Assembly (NCBI GenBank): GCA_905221605.1
Contig: CAJNDS010000286.1
Location: forward strand, 1 to 64,000
DNA from: Symbiodinium natans
Lineage: Eukaryota; Sar; Dinophyceae; Suessiales; Symbiodiniaceae
Length of the DNA stretch: 64,000 bases
Direction of reading: 5' to 3'
The notes below the pieces were generated by a model. The model worked only from the letters and a program-made list of their open reading frames with translations, searched no databases and was not told where the DNA came from. Made by a program: the position numbers and the translations under genes. Below, in pieces: positions 18,143-27,330 of the stretch. Position 1 is the first letter of the stretch, and each line of letters starts with the position of its first letter.

Positions 18143-18262
18143 CTTGGTAGCCCGGTGGTGCCTTTTTTCGATTTTTTTTTGGGGGAGGTTCAGGCTCCCT
18201 TATGAAGTAACCAACCCCCCTAAATCCTAAACCCTAAACTCTAAAGCAAACTGGGCTACCAA
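18143..18262. mobile_element. MITE family B, copy 3, interrupted by ITS
   Basis: Left end CTTGGTAGCCCGGTGGTGCC, right end CTGGGCTACCAAG. After AAGTAACCAACCC, where other copies run into AAAAAGGGTGCCC, this copy has CCCTAAATCCTAAACCC and related units (18217-18246). Confidence 0.8.
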
Positions 18263-18469
18263 GGATACTATCCTGGACAAAAGCTGGTGGTCTGTGTGCG
18301 AGGCATTCGGGGATCATGCGGCTTAGGGTGGGCTTTGAGCTCTTGGGTAGGAGGGCTTGAAACTCGAGCTGCGAGGTGTCCTATAGGTTTAGGGTTTATA
18401 GGGTTTAGGGTTTAGGCTCCAAATAGTAGGGGTGCCTCGCCTCAGGCCCCGCGATCCCCGAAACCCCAG

Positions 18470-18573
18470 CCCGAACTCAATGCCCCAGCCCCAGGCATCT
18501 GGCGCGACTTCAAGGTGCATACGATTGGAGAATCTGGTTCCCGCCACATGCTGGAGGATGCTGTGCTTGTTGT

Positions 18574-18575
<2 letters not shown>
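18470..18575 (+). CDS. Exon-like segment ending in poly-G
   Basis: The plus frame reads GIWRDFKVHTIGESGSRHML then EDAVLVVGG before the G tract. The minus frame of the same DNA is also open (HNKHSILQHVAGTRFSNRMH). Strand is therefore uncertain. A coding origin is likely but unproven. Confidence 0.3.
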
Positions 18576-18614
<39 letters not shown>

Positions 18615-18805
18615 GGGGTGGGGGGGAGGGTGGGGGGGAGGGGGTGGGGGGGAGGGGGGGGGGGGAGGGGTGGGGGGGAGGGGCGGGGGGGAGGGTGGGG
18701 GGGAGGCGGTGGGGGGAGGGGTGGGGGGGAGGGGTGGGGGGGAGGGGTGGGGGGGAGGGGTGGGGGGGAGGGGTGGGGGGGAGGGGTGGGGGGCAGGGGT
18801 GGGGC
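18575..18805. repeat. G-rich minisatellite
   Basis: About 39 G are followed by ~14-bp units of GGGGAGGGGTGGGG type, about 230 bp in all. Strong G-quadruplex potential. Gly- and Pro-rich translations here are artefacts. Confidence 0.95.
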
Positions 18806-18988
18806 GTAATTAGGAAGATGCTTCCAGTCAAAACCGCAATGTGTGAAATGCACTGGCGGTGACCACAACACGAGCAAAGCACAGGCAATCGTATCCGCAG
18901 AGCGAACGGCAATAGGACGTGGTCACGCTCTCTGCACGAAACATATGGGTTTAGGGTTTAGGGTTTAGGGTTTAGCCCTAGTTCTTAC

Positions 18989-19088
18989 CTGTAAACACAT
19001 TTGACGTAACTCTGCCGAGCTGTCCCCAGGAGGTTGGCCCGCGAGATCCATCGAAACGGCAGCGTGTGGAGATGGACTTGAACAGCTA
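18989..19088 (-). CDS. Exon with GT donor, minus strand
   Basis: On the minus strand the frame reads AVQVHLHTLPFRWISRANLL then GTARQSYVKCVYR and meets ACAG|GTAAGAAC, an ideal 5' splice site with the exon's last base at 18989. Upstream (higher coordinates) it abuts a family B element whose end ACCAAG could act as 3' splice site. Product unknown. Confidence 0.5.
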
Positions 19089-19264
19089 CTTGGTAGCCCA
19101 GTGGTACCCTTTGCTTTTTGTGTGTTTGTTTCTCTTTTTTTTCTTTTTGTTTTGTTTTTTTTTTTTTTTTTGGGGGGGGGGGGGGGGTTCTGGGTTTCCC
19201 TGAGAAAGGAACCAACCCGAAACAAGGGGGTGCCCTGATTTATATGGTTCCGGAGCTACCAAGG
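19089..19264. mobile_element. MITE family B, copy 4, with homopolymer expansion
   Basis: CTTGGTAGCCCAGTGGTACCC and GGAGCTACCAAG flank it. The usual core CTTTTTTTGGTTCTGGG has become a long T tract plus about 17 G before TTCTGGG, raising the length from ~108 to ~176 bp. Confidence 0.8.
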
Positions 19265-19322
19265 CTACTGGGCTCAACTCGCAACAAAGAGCTGAGAGGC
19301 ATTGAAGAAAAAGCCCGAATTT

Positions 19323-19410
19323 CAAACCCTAAAAACCCCAAAAGCCCTAAAAAGCCCTAAAAATCCTAAAGCCCCAAACGCCCTGAAAACCCTGAAAGCC
19401 CTAAGCCCTA
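19323..19410 (-). repeat. ITS of AAGCCCTAAA type
   Basis: Irregular CCCTAAAA and CCCTAAAG words, about ten. The next 110 bases are unique. Confidence 0.8.
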
Positions 19411-19572
19411 AACCCTATAGGCCGTGAACCCTGAGGCCATGTCCCGAAACCCTTCAGTCGATGGACGCAGGGGCACAGCCCAGCCCGGCCAGGCGGCTCA
19501 AATCCCCAACCCTATGCAACAGGGTTTAGGGTTTAGGGTTGGCAGTCATCAAGTCCGGTTTCAAGAAAGAAA

Positions 19573-19615
19573 GTGTTTAGGGTTTAGGGTTTAGGGTTTA
19601 GGGTTTAGGGTTCAG
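19573..19615 (+). repeat. ITS, six TTTAGGG
   Basis: Perfect short array directly upstream of repeat W copy 2. Confidence 0.95.
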
Positions 19616-19935
19616 GTGACGGTTGGATGGTTGAATGAAGTTGAGGGGATGCAGAGTTTTACTCGTGTTGGTGAGGTCCAGCATGTCCTTCACTTGTGGT
19701 TACAGTATCTACAGTTCGAGTTTGCGGGCATCAATGTCGAGTTCTTTCTTGAGCAGTGGATATTCGAGGCTTTCACTTCTGAGCTTATGCAGCTTCATCA
19801 CTTAGTCTTCAGAGAATATAGTAAGACTTTCACCTTTCAACTAGTATCCAGAGAGATCTCAGCGTCAATGCTCGCTCTGCAGTAGTGAGCGTGATGCTGG
19901 AACCGGGCTGCTGTGAACCGAGGCCTGTTGTAAAA
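19616..19935 (+). CDS. Repeat W copy 2, exon-like, possible donor after it
   Basis: The frame reads VTVGWLNEVEGMQSFTRVGE, VQHVLHLWLQYLQFEFAGIN and onward to FQLVSREISASMLALQ and a stop at 19883. The last 16 residues are conserved in the copy at 9378 with synonymous changes. GTGAG follows at the same place in both copies, so the stop could lie just inside an intron. Hydrophobic and aromatic-rich. Family unknown. Confidence 0.4.
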
Positions 19936-20077
19936 AGGGTTTCGGGTTTAGGGTTTTAGGGTTTAGGGTTTGGGGCCACACTCTGAGGCTACAACCACTC
20001 CCCGGCCTGGCTGTCCGCCAGCGAGTGGTGGAATGAGTTGTGCCGCTGGGAGGCGAGCTGGTGGAGAGTTCTGGGAG

Positions 20078-20640
20078 GTTTAAGGTTTAGGGTTTAGGGT
20101 TTAGGGTTTAGGGTTTCGGGTTTAGGGTTTAGGGTTTGGGGTTTAGGAGTTGAAGGTGCAGGATTGTGAGGGTCTTGGGTTTAGGGGTTTAGGGCTGAAG
20201 GCTCGGGATTTGGGGGTGTGGGTTAGAGCTCAGGAATTTGGGGCTTAGGTTTGAGGGCTCAGGGTTTCGGGGTTCAAGGTTGTGAGGGTCTCATAGGCCT
20301 GGATGCAAAATGGTGCCCGGCAGTCTCATAGGCATGGATGCACAAGGGTTGTGAGGGTTTCGGTGTTTAGTGTTTAGGGCTTAGGGCTTTAGTTGCTCCA
20401 AACTTCAATGAGGCCACATGAAAGAGGTTTCTGGTGAGTGTATATAGGGTTCCCTTTTAATATTGGTGAGGGTATCTATTGGGTGTCCTTTTGGGGTACA
20501 AGAAGTATAAACCCTACTTCACATGCAAAAGAGTTTTTGGGGGTTTAGGGTTTAGGGTTTAGGGGTTAGGGGTTAGGGTTTATGGTTTAGGGTTTAGGGT
20601 TTAGGGTTTAGGGTTTAGGGTTTAGGGTTTAGGGTTTAGG
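20078..20640 (+). repeat. Several ITS with degenerate gap
   Basis: Arrays at 20078-20145 and 20538-20640 (about 13 units). Between them are single TTTAGGG-like words, a doublet of CTCATAGGCNTGGATGCA (20288, 20325) and a unique 20395-20535 stretch. No gene seen. Confidence 0.85.
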
Positions 20641-20701
20641 GTCGCAGTGTGCATCCCAAGCACACCCAAGCCGCTGTCAGCAGTGCTGGAGCAGCAACCC
20701 A

Positions 20702-20768
20702 GCCCTGAACCCTGAACCCTGAACCCTCAACCCTGAAACCTGAACCCTCAACCCTCAACCCTCAACCT

Positions 20769-20799
<31 letters not shown>

Positions 20800-20803
20800 A
20801 CCT

Positions 20804-20861
<58 letters not shown>

Positions 20862-20875
20862 CCTCAACCCGAAAC
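20702..20875 (-). repeat. CCCTCAA array
   Basis: About 20 CCCTCAA heptamers, preceded by CCCTGAA units and followed by CCCTAAA. A telomere variant (TTGAGGG) amplified almost to purity. Confidence 0.95.
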
Positions 20876-20936
20876 TAAACCCTAATCCCTAAACCCTACC
20901 TAAACCCTAAACCCCCAAAACTCTGAACCCTAGACT

Positions 20937-21360
20937 TGCAGCATCAACCGAAAGACCTTGTCGGTTTTCGGATTTTGCGCTCAGGGCTTTGTGTGTTCCT
21001 TTTTTGTTGGAAGGGTTGGGCCCGCCCTTTGTTTATGGAATGTCGGTTACACTGCGTTAGGGTGAACTTTTTTTCCAGAAAAGTGGGGGATCCCATTTGT
21101 TTGAACCAGTTGAGTCGAGGGGACCCAAATATTGTCAGAGGGGGCGGCGGCGGGGCCGACAATTTGATCTAGGGCCGTGCCGCACGAAGCAGTCTTGCGA
21201 CACTGAGAAGCGTTGCTTTCAAATTCAGCCGCGTGGTTTTTCGTGCTATGTAGAGAGCTGCTGGATCTTTACGTCTTCTCGTCGGCCCGAACTTAGATGC
21301 CGTGCAAACAAACGAAAGATGCATGAAGAAGGCGCCGAGTGTTTGCATTGATGCAAGAAG
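20937..21360 (+). CDS. Unique region with Cys-rich ORF, doubtful
   Basis: It lies between an ITS and a family I element. The frame from about 21097 reads QSCDTEKRCFQIQPRGFSCY then VESCWIFTSSRRPELRCRAN and stops at 21351, with six Cys. A second open frame overlaps it at 20936-21172. No family recognised. Confidence 0.25.
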
Positions 21361-21375
21361 CCATGTCGACGAAGT

Positions 21376-21486
21376 TTGGGATGTTCCCCCTTATTCTAAC
21401 CGTCCTTAATAGGGCCTTCATAGGGATTATCATAGGGGGTACCATGATCCCTATTGAGGACTGTTAGTATAAGGGGGAACATCCCA
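21376..21486. mobile_element. MITE family I, copy 3
   Basis: TTGGGATGTTCCCCCTTATTC and GTATAAGGGGGAACATCCCAA are 20-bp inverted ends, with CCGTCCTTAATAGGG mirrored by CCCTATTGAGGACTG. Structure is intact. Confidence 0.9.
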
Positions 21487-21585
21487 AGTTGTCTCTGGTG
21501 GGCTGTTTCGAGCGGCCGCGAATATGCAATGCCGTCCCATGCTGGGCGGCGAGGGGCACGGGGCCCTTCATGGTTTCCAGAGGGT

Positions 21586-21843
21586 CCATCTGCAGTACTA
21601 TTATGGAACCAGGGTTAGGTTCTAGGTTTTAGGGTTTATAGGGTTTGTAGAGTTAATCGGGTTAATAGGGTTAATAGAGTTAATAGGGTTACAGTAATGG
21701 TGTTAACAGGGTAAATAGGGTTAATGGTGTTAACAGGGTTAATAGGGTTAATAGGTTTTTTTTTAGGGTTTTTAGGGTTTTTAGGGTTTAGGCTTATAGT
21801 ATGGTTTTTTGGTACCTAATTCCATCATCGTACTACAGATGCA
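21586..21843. mobile_element. Element M: 28-bp TIRs around a 9-mer array
   Basis: CCATCTGCAGTACTATTATGG at the left is mirrored by CCATCATCGTACTACAGATGC at the right. Between them lie about ten TTAATAGGG nonamers (21655-21755) and TTTTTAGGG words. A telomere-like array therefore sits inside a palindromic element. Confidence 0.7.
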
Positions 21844-21858
21844 CCCCTCTGGGTTTCT

Positions 21859-21942
21859 CCCTAAACCCTAAACCCTAAACCCTAAACCCTAAACCCTAAA
21901 CCCTAAACCCTAAACCCTAAACCCTAAACCCTAAACCCTAAA
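21859..21942 (-). repeat. ITS, 12 perfect CCCTAAA
   Basis: Perfect array. From 21943 to 22560 the sequence is mostly unique with short degenerate ITS at 22100-22160. I see no convincing gene. Confidence 0.97.
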
Positions 21943-22569
21943 TCGAAACAAACAAGAGGACCACCTTGTGGCCGGCACGTTGGCCGCAGATGCGCTGACG
22001 GCTCAGCCCACAGAGCTCTTGGCGCTGGAGTGGTGCTTGGCGCCTTGGCTCTGGGCACTATGAGGCCCTTTCGGGCTTGGGGTAGGAGTTGAGGGTTGAG
22101 GGGTTTAGGGTCTACGATTCAGGGGTTTAGGGGTTTAGGGTCTTGGGTTTAGGATCATTGGTTCCTTGGATCCGACCACCCCAAACGTTAGATGCCCCTT
22201 CCTTTTCTTACACGGAAATCCCTGCACTCCAACTTATCGCTTCAGAAATGAAGTCGGGCTTCAGGTGAGTACGGCGTACGGCGCAGGTTTTTTCGTCTTT
22301 GGGCTAAGAGCAATCCCTGCATGAGCCCGTGATTTTCATACCCGTTTCTTTCGGGCGCAAGACAAGGAGAATTCGGGTGCCAAACCTACAAACCCAAAAC
22401 CCTGTAAACCCTGAACCCTTGGGATGTCGGGATTTGGAAGCTCATGATGTCTTCACCACCAACCCAATACACAAGTCAAGAACAATGAGAAGACGTTTAC
22501 CCTAAATCCTGATCCGATATTGAAACTAGAGCCCCAGAAGCCCTAACTCCCTCAACCCACGAGGCCTTG

Positions 22570-22706
22570 AAGCCCTAAACCCTAAACCCTAAACCGTAAA
22601 CCCTAAACCCTAAACCGTAAACCCTAAACCCTAAACCCTAAACCCTAAACCCTAAACCCTAAACCCTAAACCCTAAACCCTAAACCCTAAACCCTAAACC
22701 CTAAAC
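22570..22706 (-). repeat. ITS, about 19 CCCTAAA
   Basis: Two CCGTAAA variants near the start, otherwise perfect. Confidence 0.97.
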
Positions 22707-22769
22707 TCAACCCAAAACCCTAGGCGAGGCAGGGACTTAGGCGAGCTCGACACTTGACTGGGGCCTAAA

Positions 22770-22842
22770 CCCACGAAACCCCACGCCGGGCTTGATCAGG
22801 TCGATGATGAGCTCCCCGGCCGATGACGTGATTCTCTTGGAG
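22770..22842 (-). CDS. Exon-like segment, strand uncertain
   Basis: The minus frame reads SKRITSSAGELIIDLIKPGV then GFRG. The plus frame MMSSPADDVILLEF is also open. Both borders are telomere-like. Likely an exon remnant. Confidence 0.25.
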
Positions 22843-22992
22843 TTTAGGGTTTGGGGTTTAAGGTTTAGGGTTTAGGGTTTTTTAGGGCTTAGGGTTTAGG
22901 ATGCTTTTATCTTAGAGACCAAGGCAGCTGGCCTTCAAGGTCAAGAACTGCACGCGCTTAGGGGACTTAGGGGTGTAATCTAAGGTTGGAAT

Positions 22993-23050
22993 CATGGGCC
23001 CTTCGTATGGTCCCTACCCTTGTGTGCAGGGATGTAAATTAAGGGCCCAT
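22993..23050. mobile_element. MITE family G, minimal copy
   Basis: The 58-bp palindrome has ends ATGGGCCCTT and AAGGGCCCAT, with GTATGGTCCCTACCCTTG and CAGGGATGTAAATT between. At 23105-23145 a separate small hairpin CCCTATAAACAGG / CCTGTTTTATAGGG is visible. Confidence 0.7.
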
Positions 23051-23459
23051 ACTTCGGATCTCCTATGTAAGGTTGAAAAAGAGTTTATAGAACCCTAAAC
23101 CCTAAACCCTATAAACAGGGTCTTTCCTGTTTTATAGGGTTTAGAGTTAAGTGTTTTGGAGTGTTTAGGGGTCTAAGGTTGACAAAGAGCTTATAGAAGT
23201 TGTAGGTCGATAGTGATTTTAGAGGGTTTGCGGGTTTAAGGTTGAAAAGGGCAGGGCCTGTGGTGTTTTATAGGGCCTCAGGGTTTATACGGTCTTTGGG
23301 GGCGTGAACTCGAGGTTCGCGATTAGCATTGGCAGGCGCAGCATCATGATGATCACTTTCACAAGAATATTCTGAATGATCAGAATTGTGGCAAAAATCA
23401 GCTTCACTTTCTCTAAACTCCAAACCTAAACCCTAACTTCAAAACCCTAAACCCTAAAC

Positions 23460-23612
23460 CATTGCCAAGAAGAACAAGATGTTGCGCGCTCTTGTTGCCT
23501 ACTACCTGCTGCTGCTGGGGTTGCACAACGCCAAGCGCACCGGACCAAGTGGGAGAAGTACTTCCTGCCACTTGCCACCGTCAAGCTGTCATTGCAGATG
23601 ATGGCCCATGTT
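23460..23612 (+). pseudogene. Frameshifted exon-like segment
   Basis: One frame reads TIAKKNKMLRALVAYYLLLL then GLHNAKRT. After a shift near 23545 another continues TKWEKYFLPLATVKLSLQMM AH and meets the ITS at 23611. The two halves together look like one protein with a hydrophobic helix. Broken by an indel or an unseen intron. Confidence 0.4.
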
Positions 23613-23683
23613 TAGGGTCAGGGTTTGGGGTTTAAGGTTTAGGGTTTAGGGTAGCCAGACAGGCAGCAAAAGGGGCTTCGGTT

Positions 23684-23940
23684 TTGCCATCCCGCTTCGC
23701 TGAGCGGACGGCAGAATTGCACTTTTCCAGCCTCAAGAAGGGGCACCGTCACAGCCCCTCTTTGAGGGATTGTGCTTCTGGGCACACACAGACATCACGT
23801 GCAGCGCCTTGGCTTTGTTCGCCGGGACTGCCAAGAGGACCAGCAAGTCTCGGCCGATGTGTCCCGCGCAGTATCCAAGGAAGCCTTTTTTCCGGGTCCT
23901 GGTTCGGGGATTCGACGATAGTCAGCAAGGCATTGGGATG
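23684..23940 (+). CDS. Hypothetical ORF, doubtful
   Basis: The open frame reads VLPSRFAERTAELHFSSLKK, then Ser/Pro/Gly-rich sequence, until GGCATTGGGATGTTTAGGG. A second frame is also open. No motif recognised. Confidence 0.25.
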
Positions 23941-24149
23941 TTTAGGGGGGTTTGGGGATTTAAGAGTTTAAATAGGGTGGGGAGTTTCGGCCTCATAGGG
24001 CTCCGGTGGGTAAGGGCTTTGGCTTCCGAAACCCTAACACAAGTGTAGCCATAGACCCCAGGACCGGCCGGACCTTCAACAAATAGCCCTACAAACCTAC
24101 TTATCAGTGAAAGAAGCTCAAGAAGGGACCCCGAATTGTTCCGAAACCT

Positions 24150-24272
24150 GACCCTTAAAACCCTAAGCCCCAAGCCCCAAACTCTAGCCCTAAACCCTAA
24201 ACCCCAAACCCGAAACCCTAAACCCCTAACCCCCAAACCCTAAACCCTAAACCCTACACCCTAAACCCCTAA
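24150..24272 (-). repeat. ITS, mixed CCCTAAA
   Basis: About 14 units with CCCCAAA, CCCGAAA and CCCTACA variants. Confidence 0.9.
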
Positions 24273-24527
24273 CGGTCAAGAGAGCTGGTTCTCTTCCCAA
24301 GTTCGCTTCGAGAGCCACCCTCCGGTGCCAGCACCTTTGGCGAGGGAGCGCCTCGGACCAACGTTTCAGTCAGGGCTTACTTAGGGTTTAGGGCATAGAG
24401 CTTAGGATTTAGGGTTTAGGGGTTGTGTTCCCTAAGCCCTAAGCCCTAAACCCCAAACGCTAGGGCCGCTAGGGTTTAGGGCATGAGGAACTAGGCCATA
24501 TGCTTTCTGGAGGCTGTTGTTCTTTTT

Positions 24528-24629
24528 CTACTATATGATTGTATGCTTAAGAACCCCTTCATTGCCCTTATTAGGAAGATGCTTTTTTTCTCAGGGGTGG
24601 GGGGAGGGGGTTCTTCAGCAAATAGTAGT
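24528..24629. mobile_element. MITE family J, copy 3
   Basis: CTACTATATGATTG...GCTTAAGAACCCC at the left is mirrored by GGGGTTCTTCAGCAAATAGTAG at the right. The core has TTTTTTTCTCAGGGGTGGGGGG. Just after it, GAAGATTATGT (24669) and ACATAATCTTC (24789) form another wide inverted pair. Confidence 0.8.
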
Positions 24630-24828
24630 CTTCCCCAAAGAAATCCAATCCTCCTAAACCCGAAACCCTGAAGATTATGTGACGCTGGAGCTGGGCGGAT
24701 CTCACTAGGTCTTAAAAAATGGGGAGTTAGGTACCCTGTAGCCATACATCGCCCTGCAGCAATATTCCTTGAACAGATTGCGCCGAGAACATAATCTTCA
24801 AATGTCTTACGAAGAGCCACAAGCGGGT

Positions 24829-24896
24829 TAGGGTTTTAGGGTTTTAGGGTTTTAGGGTTTTAGGGTTTTAGGGTTTTAGGGTTTTAGGGTTTAGGG
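24829..24896 (+). repeat. TTTTAGGG octamer array
   Basis: Eight TTTTAGGG units then TTTAGGG. TTTTAGGG is a telomere unit in some algae, but here it sits within a TTTAGGG background. Confidence 0.97.
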
Positions 24897-24995
24897 TTGG
24901 CTGTTGGAGAGCCAGGTCTTTATGCACCGCTCGGCGATGGGGCCTTCGTCGAGTGCCTTGATTAAGTTGGCACGCTTGTCCTGCCAGGCAAAACC
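24897..24995 (-). CDS. Exon-like segment, minus strand
   Basis: The minus frame reads GFAWQDKRANLIKALDEGPI then AERCIKTWLSNSQP before the first stop in the telomeric array. Very protein-like composition. Both borders are ITS. Probably belongs with 25053-25172. Family unknown. Confidence 0.45.
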
Positions 24996-25052
24996 GTTTA
25001 GGGTTTAGGGTTTAGGGATTAGGTTTTGCGGTTTACTGTTTACGCTTAGGGT

Positions 25053-25172
25053 CTTGGGGTACCGTTTTCCGGCGGAAGTAGACTTCTCGACCGCCATGTC
25101 CTGCTCGGCCTCCTCCCACGACATCAGCAGCCGAAGCTCTTGGATTTCGTTGCTTTTGGTGGCATTAAGAAC
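25053..25172 (-). CDS. Exon-like segment, minus strand
   Basis: The minus frame reads VLNATKSNEIQELRLLMSWE then EAEQDMAVEKSTSAGKRYP. Helical, charged. It lies upstream of 24897-24995 on the same strand, separated only by an ITS (24996-25050), so the two may be neighbouring exons. Confidence 0.45.
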
Positions 25173-25683
25173 CCTATATGGAAGACCACCCTAAACCCTA
25201 AGCCCTCCGTATTATATTCAGGAACAGTGTGAAAACGGGACCCTGGTTAAGGGGGGTTACAAGGCTCTATAAGCCTTTTTCGCTAACACGTAGGGTTTAG
25301 GCTTTAGGGTTTAGGGCTACGGGCCTCAGGGTAACTTAGCAAGTATCGCTTAGAAGCCCAGGTTCGGAAGGAGGATGGGCCAACTTAAAAGCACACGACC
25401 CCTAACTGGCACGTTGGCCTCAGCCATCAAACCCAGATGCCCTCGAACCCCAAGGCCCTGTCGCCCTAAACCCTAAACCTCAGCCCTCAGAACCCCTAAA
25501 CAAATCTCAGAAAACCCCTAAACCTCAACCCTAAAAGCTCTCAAACAATCTTAAACCCTAAATCCTTCCCAAAAAACATAAACCTTAAGCCCGGAAAAAA
25601 AAAAAAAACTTAAGACGGCAACAAAAGCCTAAACCCTAAAAAGCCATCCTGGAGCCCTAAACAACCCTAAGCCCTAACCCTAA

Positions 25684-25866
25684 AGCCCTCAACCCTACAC
25701 CCTAATCCCTAAACCCCTAAACCCCTAAACCCCTAAACCCCTAAACCCCTAAACCCCTAAACCCCTAAACCCCTAAACCCCTAAACCCCTAAACCCCTAA
25801 ACCCCTAACCCTAAACCCTAAACCCTAAACCCTAAACCCTAAACCCTAAACCCTAAACCCGAAACC
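25684..25866 (-). repeat. CCCCTAAA octamers then CCCTAAA
   Basis: About 14 CCCCTAAA octamers switch to eight CCCTAAA heptamers. Before it, 25480-25683 is degenerate CCCTAAA-like. Confidence 0.97.
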
Positions 25867-25885
25867 TTACAAAAAATCCCCAAAG

Positions 25886-25992
25886 CCCTCGAGGTGAGCT
25901 CTGGTCTTCCCTCTACCGCCTCACGCAGAAATCGCCGGGTCGGGAGATGGGCAACTTGGAGAGGAAAGCAAGCTTTGGAACTCTTTCGGGGG
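25886..25992 (+). CDS. Exon-like segment, weak
   Basis: The frame reads EVSSGLPSTASRRNRRVGRW then ATWRGKQALELFRG up to an ITS. Arg-rich. Not recognised. Confidence 0.2.
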
Positions 25993-26105
25993 TTAGGGTT
26001 TAGGGTTTAGGGCTAGGGTTAGAGTTTAGGGTTTAAGGTTTAGGGCTAGGGCTTCTAGGGCTTCTGGGGCTTTGAGGGCTTCTAGGGCTCCTAGGATTTA
26101 GGGCG

Positions 26106-26188
26106 TTGACTGCTTTCGAGGACATGCAGGGGTCGTTTCACATACCACAGGCTGAGGGTTCGCAAGCTTCAACACCCTCGCGTTTGGG
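26106..26188 (+). CDS. Exon-like segment
   Basis: The frame reads LTAFEDMQGSFHIPQAEGSQ then ASTPSRLG, bounded by GATTTAGGG and TTTAGGG words. Confidence 0.3.
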
Positions 26189-26194
26189 GTTTAG

Positions 26195-26340
26195 GGCCTA
26201 GGGCTTAGGGGTTTAGGGTTTAGGGTTTAAGGTTTAGGCTTTAGGCTTGAGGCTTGAGGCTTGAGGCTTTAGGCTTTAGGCTTTAGGCTTTAGGCTTTGG
26301 GCTTTGGGCTGTAGGCTTTAGGCTTTAGGGCTTACCCTAA
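26195..26340 (+). repeat. TTTAGGC/TTGAGGC array in ITS
   Basis: TTTAGGG passes into about 14 TTTAGGC, TTGAGGC or TTTGGGC units and back. Confidence 0.95.
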
Positions 26341-26715
26341 ACCGTAAGGTTTAGGGTTTTCAGTCTCTCAGAGCTTGGGAGGTTTAATTGCGTGCTCAAG
26401 GTTTCAGCGAGTTGCGGTGGTGTTACCAGCTGCTGCCTGCATCACTCCTAAACAGGGTCTGGGGCCACCAGGTTAATCACACTATTCTGATTTTTGCTGA
26501 GGGTTTCGGGTTTTAGGGTTTAGGGTTTAGGGTTTAGGGTTTAAGGTTTAGGGTTTTGGGTTTTGGGTTTTGGGTTTAGGGGCTTGGGCCACGCGGGTCT
26601 GAGTCAGGGTGCGGCATGGGGCTTAGGGTTCTCGAAGGGCATAGGGCTTCAGAAGGGTGTGAGGCTTTCCGGGGTTAGGGCTTAGGATTTTAGAGCGGCG
26701 CCCTTCCAGGGTGTT

Positions 26716-26776
26716 AGGGTTTAGGGTTTAGGGTTTAGGGTTTAGGGTTTAGGGTTTAGGGTTTAGGGTTTAGGGT
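26716..26776 (+). repeat. ITS, nine TTTAGGG
   Basis: Perfect array followed directly by coding-like sequence. Confidence 0.97.
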
Positions 26777-26779
26777 GTT

Positions 26780-26880
26780 TCGGGCTCCCAAGGACGATTT
26801 ACTGCGAAGGAGGTTGTGCTCTTGCTTCTCGGCGCGATTTCAGGTCCCGGCAACGGTTCAAGTGAAACCCGAAAGCCTAT
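26780..26880 (+). CDS. Exon-like segment after ITS
   Basis: The frame reads RAPKDDLLRRRLCSCFSARF then QVPATVQVKPESL and stops. Arg- and Cys-containing. Product unknown. Confidence 0.3.
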
Positions 26881-26913
26881 AAATATTCTCCAGTACTTCA
26901 GGTCTTCGAGTCT

Positions 26914-27190
26914 TGGGGGGGGGGGGGGGGGCCTCCAACACACCCGAAACCCCCAAACCCTAAACCCTAAGCCTGGGGCTTAACGGAGGTTTATTCGGGA
27001 GGCGGTTTGTTGTTTCTACAAGCAGGCTTGTGGTGAGGGCTGAGCTCCGTGCACCTCGGGAACCTAAAACCTACTTTTTTTTGGTGGTTACCAAAAATCC
27101 TACAAGGGGGGTTTGGTTGATGGGAAGTTTAGGGTTTAGGGTTTAGGGTTTTAGTTAGGTTTAGGGTTTAGGGTTTAGGGTTTAGGAGCC
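26914..27190. repeat. Poly-G tract, unique DNA and ITS
   Basis: Eighteen G at 26914. CCCTAAA words at 26945-26970. Unique to 27125. About eight TTTAGGG units to 27186. Confidence 0.85.
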
Positions 27191-27262
27191 TACAAACAAG
27201 TAGGTGTTTGGTTCTAAAGGTCGACGCTAAAGGTTCGGGGTTGGGGCTTCCACATGCTTTCG

Positions 27263-27330
27263 TTCTCGTCCGATGACCTGTCGGGAGCGTTCGTTAGCAT
27301 TGGGCCTTGAGGGCATGAGGGTGTTAGGGT
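27263..27330 (+). CDS. Exon-like segment with stop
   Basis: The frame reads GFHMLSFSSDDLSGAFVSIG P and a TGA at about 27309. It could be the end of a coding sequence. No family recognised. Confidence 0.25.

Noticed and set aside
18389-18912. Long Pro-rich and Gly-rich frames
   Set aside because: Generated by the G-rich minisatellite; only the unique left flank was considered further.
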